Of a stretch of 64,000 nucleotides of DNA, positions 60,305 through 64,000 are shown piece after piece. The first letter of the stretch is position 1. Each line of letters opens with the position of its first letter. Source of the DNA: an uncultured Clostridia bacterium (GTDB lineage: Bacteria; Bacillota; Clostridia; TANB77; CAG-508); the NCBI GenBank assembly GCA_944392455.1, contig CALXWP010000001.1, forward strand, positions 162,726 through 226,725. Reading direction: 5' to 3'. Both the position numbers and the translations under genes were made by a program. The notes beneath the pieces were generated by a model, which saw only the letters and a program-made list of their open reading frames with translations, did not search any database and was not told the DNA's origin.

Positions 60305-60778
60305 ATGAAAAATGTTTTTTATCCTGGAAGTTTTGATCCTTTTACAAATGGACATTTACATGTAGTCAAAACTGCTTCTGAAATATTTGAAAATGTAATA
60401 ATTGGAATAGGGTATAATATTCAAAAAAAGAGAAGATTTTCAAATACTCTTATGAAAGAGGCAATTGAAAATACTTTGAAAGACGAAAATATATCTAATG
60501 CTGAAGTTATAGTATATGATGGACTATCTGTGGACTGTGCTAAAAAATACGATTGTAGTTATTTAATACGTGGAATAAGACATGATATGGATTATCAATT
60601 TGAAGAGAATTTAGCTCAAATAAATGAAGAACTTTCTGGTTTAGATACAATATATATTAGGTCTGGAGCTTTAAGTTTTATAAGTTCTAGTACTATCATG
60701 GAATTAATACAAAATAATAAAGATGTAGGTAAATATCTTCCTAAAAGTATATATAAAGCAATAAAGAATGATAAATAG
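60305..60778 (+). CDS. coaD: Phosphopantetheine adenylyltransferase
   Basis: Fourth step of coenzyme A synthesis: ATP plus phosphopantetheine gives dephospho-CoA. 157 residues: FYPGSFDPFTNGHLHVVK holds the T-x-G-H nucleotide-binding motif, YLIRGIRHDMDYQFEENLAQIN is the substrate-binding signature, and the end has FISSSTIMELIQNNKDVGKYLP. ATG 60305 has AGGAGG five bases upstream; an upstream ATG 13 codons earlier has none. It is the only native-looking protein gene on the plus strand. Confidence 0.96.
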   Translation: MKNVFYPGSFDPFTNGHLHVVKTASEIFENVIIGIGYNIQKKRRFSNTLMKEAIENTLKDENISNAEVIVYDGLSVDCAKKYDCSYLIRGIRHDMDYQFEENLAQINEELSGLDTIYIRSGALSFISSSTIMELIQNNKDVGKYLPKSIYKAIKNDK

Positions 60779-60795
60779 AAATTTTTATAAATAGT

Positions 60796-60824
60796 TTTAC
60801 ATTTTATGGTAACTATGATATAAT
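60796..60824 (+). promoter_or_regulatory. Promoter of the foreign cassette
   Basis: TTTACA (60796-60801), 17 bases, TATAAT (60819-60824). A palindrome GCCTAA-T-TTAGGC (60853-60865) lies between the promoter and the AGGAGG of the gene at 60879 and could be an operator or a short mRNA hairpin. Confidence 0.65.
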
Positions 60825-60878
60825 TATTATGTATCTTTTCAACTCATACATCGCCTAATTTAGGCAAGGAGGTAGCAC

Positions 60879-61247
60879 ATGGGGTTTTATATTACACAAT
60901 CGTATGTCACTAATGATTTGATTACATGTCCAGATTCTCCTGAATCTGAATTTTCTGGAATTGTTAACATTATCTTTAAGGATGATGTAAGTTCCAGAAG
61001 CTGGAAACAAGTCATTGGAGCAAAAGACTGCTTTTACGCAGTAAAGGCTAATCGGTTCACTGAAAACTGGTTCTTTATCGTAACCGTCCGGATCGGTAAT
61101 TGCGATTTTGCAAAACTTGCAACAAAGATAACTCTTCTGAAACATGGGAATCTCTGGATTCACCAAAATGAGAACTCAGGTATTCCTGATGCAATCTTCA
61201 GAGGAGAACGTAAGGTCGTATCACTCCGGGAATACGTGTCTGTATAA
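60879..61247 (+). CDS. Unknown protein, foreign codon use
   Basis: 122 residues from ATG 60879, with AGGAGG six bases upstream, its own promoter and a strong terminator. No membrane segment or recognised family; it has several beta-like stretches (WFFIVTVRIGN, ITLLKHGNLWIHQNE). It uses CGG for Arg three times (61053, 61089 and 61227) and many GC-ending codons, unlike every neighbour; I found only three in-frame CGG in all the other genes together, and those are at frameshift sites. Recent horizontal gain is likely. An open frame on the opposite strand (60855-61166) lacks any such signals. Confidence 0.6.
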   Translation: MGFYITQSYVTNDLITCPDSPESEFSGIVNIIFKDDVSSRSWKQVIGAKDCFYAVKANRFTENWFFIVTVRIGNCDFAKLATKITLLKHGNLWIHQNENSGIPDAIFRGERKVVSLREYVSV

Positions 61248-61284
61248 AGAAAAGCCTGATCCCGTGAGGCAAAAGCATTAAAAA

Positions 61285-61327
61285 GGAAAAGGGCAGGAAC
61301 TTGCGATTTAGGTTCCCGCCTTTTTCC
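61285..61327 (+). terminator. Strong intrinsic terminator of the cassette gene
   Basis: GGAAAAGGGCAGGAAC (61285-61300) pairs with GTTCCCGCCTTTTTCC (61312-61327), with one mismatch and one G-T, followed by TTTT. It is 38 bases after the stop codon and as GC-rich as the gene. A smaller hairpin GCCT/AGGC lies before it at about 61254-61270. Confidence 0.85.
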
Positions 61328-61351
61328 TTTTATCTTTTATCATATTTATTT

Positions 61352-62014
61352 CTATATTTTATATATTTCTTCATCAAATACCTCTTCTTTATCATTAAAT
61401 ATAAAATGAGGAGTCTTGTTTAAAAATTTAGCAAATCTCTTTATTTCTTTTACAGGTTTTGGCCAATCCTCAAAAAACAAACATATATCTTTAAAATGTC
61501 CATCTTCTATATTAAATATATAATTAACAGAACTATCAGTTATTTCTAATCTAACATCATTAATATATACTAAATTTTTATTTATATCACTAAAATATGC
61601 TTTTGGCATCATTCTAGATTTATCAATATCTATTTTATCAGAAGCAACTATTATTTGTTGCATTAAATCATTCGAGTCTTTTGCTGTAGAATGTTTTCTA
61701 ATAGCATTTAAAATCTCTTGTTTTTCTTCTGCATTTATATCTTTTTTATCTAAATATTCTTTAGCTATTTCATAACTATATTCAGCATGATTTTTTCTTT
61801 GAACAGTCATTCCTACATCATGTAGAAGTGCTGCTATTTTCACATTATTAATAAATTTATCATCACAATTAAGTTGTTTTGCAATATTCTCTGCATTTTC
61901 AACAACTTTAAAAATATGTCTTTTAGAATGATTTAATTTATATTCATCAGACTTTATACTTTCTATTAATGAAATTATTTCTTTATCATTTAATACATCT
62001 TCATATTTTAGCAT
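61352..62014 (-). CDS. HD-domain phosphohydrolase
   Basis: 220 residues. The HD domain shows HSKRHIFKVVENA (first His), IAALLHDVGMT (HD pair) and a later VASDKIDIDKSRMM (Asp), giving the H...HD...D metal set. The substrate may be a nucleotide or cyclic nucleotide and cannot be read from sequence. The C-terminal 60 residues have no recognised domain. TAGGAG precedes ATG at 62014. Adjacent to a nitroreductase gene 25 bases upstream, so perhaps co-transcribed. Confidence 0.82.
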   Translation of the reverse strand: MLKYEDVLNDKEIISLIESIKSDEYKLNHSKRHIFKVVENAENIAKQLNCDDKFINNVKIAALLHDVGMTVQRKNHAEYSYEIAKEYLDKKDINAEEKQEILNAIRKHSTAKDSNDLMQQIIVASDKIDIDKSRMMPKAYFSDINKNLVYINDVRLEITDSSVNYIFNIEDGHFKDICLFFEDWPKPVKEIKRFAKFLNKTPHFIFNDKEEVFDEEIYKI

Positions 62015-62039
62015 TTTAACTTTTCTCCTAACTCATTTT

Positions 62040-62561
62040 TTAATTAATTTTATTCCAATATACTATTTCGTCTAAGGAATTTCTTTTATCATGCATTGGA
62101 CTTGGAGTTGCATCTTCAGAAGGGTAACCAATTGGTAATAGAGCTACTATCTCTAAATTCTCTGGTATAGAATATATTTCTCTTACTTTAGATGGATCAA
62201 ATGATCCGATCCAAGTTGTTCCTAATCCTAAATCCTGTGCCTCAAGCATCATATGTGTTGTAACTATACTTGCATCAATAATACCTTCGTCTTTTCCATC
62301 ATATTTTCTTTTCCATGAAATATTTTTATCATAACATACAACTAATATTACTGGTGCATTCCATCCAAATTTAGTACATTCACTTAATTTATAAAGTCTT
62401 TCTTTATCATCTAATACTAATATTCTTTGTGGTTGGAAATTAACAGCTGTTGGAGCTATTCTTGCTGCTTCTAATATTTTATCTATCTTTTCTTTTTCTA
62501 CTTTTTTATCTAAAAATGATCTGCATGAATATCTTTGTTTTGCTAAACTTAAAAAATCCAT
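62040..62561 (-). CDS. Nitroreductase family FMN oxidoreductase
   Basis: 173 residues of the NAD(P)H-dependent nitroreductase fold: RYSCRSFLDKKVEKEKIDKIL at the N-terminus binds FMN phosphate, AARIAPTAVNFQPQRI follows, then ASIVTTHMMLEAQDLGLGTTWIGSFD and ALLPIGYPSEDATPSP. The short clostridial form, probably dimeric in the cytoplasm. Physiological substrate unknown. Confidence 0.9.
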   Translation of the reverse strand: MDFLSLAKQRYSCRSFLDKKVEKEKIDKILEAARIAPTAVNFQPQRILVLDDKERLYKLSECTKFGWNAPVILVVCYDKNISWKRKYDGKDEGIIDASIVTTHMMLEAQDLGLGTTWIGSFDPSKVREIYSIPENLEIVALLPIGYPSEDATPSPMHDKRNSLDEIVYWNKIN

Positions 62562-62661
62562 ATTTAACCTCCAGAATAATATTTAAAATAAAATTAGATA
62601 TATTTAGATATAAGAATAGTATCATAAAAATTTATTATTTACCACTTTCCACAAGGTTTTA

Positions 62662-63306
62662 TTATTTTTTTATTACTCCTTCAAAATTTGCTAAAGATTC
62701 AATATTAATTAATATATTATTATCAAAAATTAATTTTGTAATACTAGGTTCTTTTATTTCTATAATTTTATCTTTATATACTAATTGTAAATCTTTATTT
62801 AATTCACACCAATTTGATAAAAGAAAAGTAATTAAAGCTCCATGGCTAACTAATGCTATTCTTTTTCCTTTATATTCTTCTAAAATTTTTTGTATAAAAT
62901 TAGAAATTCTATTTGTTGCTTCTTCACAACTTTCACCATCTCTTGCTTTCCACTTTTTATCTAATAAATATGCTTGTACTACACCACATTTTTTATTTTT
63001 CATCCACTCAGCTAAATCATCTAAATTTCCTAATTTTCTTTCATTTAAATTTGAATCAATATTAATTTCAATATTATTTACATATGCTATATATTTAGCT
63101 GTACCTTTTGCTCTTGCATAACTACTAGACCATAAAATATCAATATTTTTAAGTTCTAAATTTTCACTTAATTTTTTTGCTTGTTCTTCACCTTTTACTG
63201 ATAAAATATATTTTTCATTTATCATTTGACTAGATTCATAAGTATTTCTAATTCCATTTTCTTTAAGATCTTCTGCATGTTTTATTAAATAAATTGTAGT
63301 TTTCAT
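62662..63306 (-). CDS. Histidine phosphatase superfamily protein
   Basis: 214 residues, phosphoglycerate-mutase fold. The N-terminal motif reads YLIKHAED where the family has RHG or RHA, so the usual first Arg is Lys. The other parts are present: SSSYARAKGTAKYIA, NERKLGNLDD, DGESCEEATNRI and the second catalytic His in ALVSHGALI. It is probably a phosphatase of small phosphoesters. AAGGAG precedes ATG at 63306. The Lys replacement may lower phosphate binding. Confidence 0.82.
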   Translation of the reverse strand: MKTTIYLIKHAEDLKENGIRNTYESSQMINEKYILSVKGEEQAKKLSENLELKNIDILWSSSYARAKGTAKYIAYVNNIEINIDSNLNERKLGNLDDLAEWMKNKKCGVVQAYLLDKKWKARDGESCEEATNRISNFIQKILEEYKGKRIALVSHGALITFLLSNWCELNKDLQLVYKDKIIEIKEPSITKLIFDNNILINIESLANFEGVIKK

Positions 63307-63320
63307 AGAATTCTCCTTAT

Positions 63321-63349
63321 AAGCAATTGGGGACTGTCCCCAATTGCTT
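63321..63349. repeat. GGGGACTGTCCCC palindromic repeat element
   Basis: AAGCAATTGGGGAC / GTCCCCAATTGCTT is a perfect 14-bp inverted repeat around one T. The core TTGGGGACTGTCCCCAA is a palindrome I know as a recurrent intergenic element in Firmicute genomes, thought to behave like REP sequences. It lies between the histidine phosphatase start and the HNH gene end and is far more GC-rich than its surroundings. No T-run on the minus strand, so it is a poor terminator for the HNH gene. Confidence 0.6.
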
Positions 63350-63427
63350 TCTTTTTTCTTCTTTTATATCATACAACTTTATATCATAGAATTGCTATAA
63401 ATACAATTATTTTATATGTTTTATAAT

Positions 63428-63796
63428 TTACTTATATCCAATTTTACTATGTATCTCCTTATGGCAATTAGAACAAACTAAAATGCATTTTAAAGCTTCT
63501 TGCTTATATTCTTTCCATGACATAGTATTACCAGATCCAAGTTTAAATTCTTTTATGTCAGGATTTTCATGATGAAATTCAAGAGCATCAATACATCTAT
63601 CATAACCACAAATCGAGCATTTTCCACCTAACAATTTAATTGCTTGTAATTTCATACTTCTTCTTAATACCGTCTTTTGGTGCTTTCTAGTTGTATAATC
63701 ATTTCTTGTAGATTCACCACTGCATTTATAACAATATATTCTTGTAGAAGATTTAGTTTCAAATTTGCTATTACAAATCTCACATATTCTAATCAT
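63428..63796 (-). CDS. HNH endonuclease-like zinc protein
   Basis: 122 residues. Two N-terminal Cys pairs (CEICNSKF and CYKC) form a zinc finger; the C-terminal half holds CSICGYD, LEFHHENPDIKEF and LVCSNCHKEIH, the HNH pattern with structural zinc. Such small HNH proteins are probable DNA nicking nucleases; the role is unknown. ATG 63796 has GAAGGAG five bases upstream, better than the TTG five codons earlier. Confidence 0.82.
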   Translation of the reverse strand: MIRICEICNSKFETKSSTRIYCYKCSGESTRNDYTTRKHQKTVLRRSMKLQAIKLLGGKCSICGYDRCIDALEFHHENPDIKEFKLGSGNTMSWKEYKQEALKCILVCSNCHKEIHSKIGYK

Positions 63797-63862
63797 TTTA
63801 GCTCCTTCCAATATTAGTAATTATATAATATATATGATGAAATTACTAGTAAACGCAAAAAA

Positions 63863-63890
63863 ATAACAGATAATTTCTTATCTGTTATTC
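63863..63890 (-). terminator. Intrinsic terminator of an upstream gene outside the window
   Basis: AATAACAGATAA / TTATCTGTTATT (12 bp, TTTC loop) followed on the minus strand by TTTTTTTGCG. It lies upstream of the HNH gene, so it ends transcription coming from beyond base 64000. I see no gene in 63891-64000. Confidence 0.75.
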
Positions 63891-64000
63891 TATATGGCTC
63901 GTTTGACGCTTCCGTTTACGAATAATACGAGCTTGTATTTATAATTATATTTCATAGTTTGATTCTATGATTATAATTTAACATAACTTTAGTGATTTTG

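Noticed and set aside
60855..61166. 103-codon open frame on the minus strand
   Set aside because: It lies opposite the gene at 60879-61247, which alone has promoter, ribosome binding site and terminator in the right order.
63891..64000. Possible tRNA or tmRNA end in the last 110 bases
   Set aside because: A short ACGAGC-type inverted repeat is present, but no cloverleaf, anticodon arm or CCA end could be found.

Overview
The window is a very AT-rich chromosomal segment of an endospore-forming, Gram-positive low-GC bacterium, most likely an uncultured gut-type member of the Clostridia. The evidence is spoIIM, gpr and a Spo0E-like gene, the clostridial pairing of spoIIM with xerD, QueH, LytR-CpsA-Psr and MurB/YvcK cell-wall genes, strong AGGAGG ribosome binding sites and many TTG/GTG starts. 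Nearly all genes lie on the minus strand. The plus strand carries only coaD, one foreign-looking cassette and a small structured RNA.

Layout. 1-1.5 kb: a frameshifted patatin lipase at the edge, then a DUF3800 gene facing a three-way-junction RNA that has a perfect sigma-A promoter. 1.7-15.8 kb: housekeeping genes (acetyltransferase, RNase Y, XerD, SpoIIM, EndoQ-like PHP nuclease, degenerate HD-GYP protein, lytic transglycosylase, DNA polymerase I, GT-C glycosyltransferase, PHP phosphoesterase). 15.8-35 kb: two tandem units of about 9.5 kb, each made of a promoter, a short leader ORF with an (AG)11 tract, an intrinsic terminator whose arm holds the leader stop codon, and a gene for a surface protein of about 3000 residues. 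35-38 kb: a three-gene accessory cluster (transglutaminase-like, possible ADP-ribosyltransferase-like, unknown). 38-42.8 kb: a wall-anchored beta-helix protein, RhuM, gene debris and small membrane proteins. 42.8-60 kb: housekeeping (QueH, second GT-C protein, RuvB, TagO/WecA-like, RpiA, Gpr, CpsB-like phosphatase, Spo0E-like, LCP, oxidoreductase, HolA, RuvC, debranching enzyme, YvcK, MurB). 60.3-64 kb: CoaD, a GC-richer cassette, HD hydrolase, nitroreductase, histidine phosphatase, HNH protein.

Two connected observations stand out. First, reading by eye, I find only three in-frame CGG codons in all the native genes. Each sits exactly where one extra C splits an otherwise continuous gene, so that skipping the C and reading GGT or GGA restores the frame. 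Two of the sites are at the same position in the two giant paralogues, and there the restored residue is the expected glycine of the repeat. This suggests programmed or tolerated +1 frameshifting at CGG, possibly because CGG has no efficient tRNA. The only other CGG codons (three in 122) are in the foreign cassette at 60.9 kb. Second, the leader ORFs of the two giant genes are conserved in amino-acid sequence, but their repeat tracts are in different phase. Copy 2 is read through to the terminator hairpin; copy 1 stops early. This fits phase-variable attenuation that selects which giant surface protein is expressed. In both genes the frameshift would then decide whether the C-terminal membrane anchor is made.
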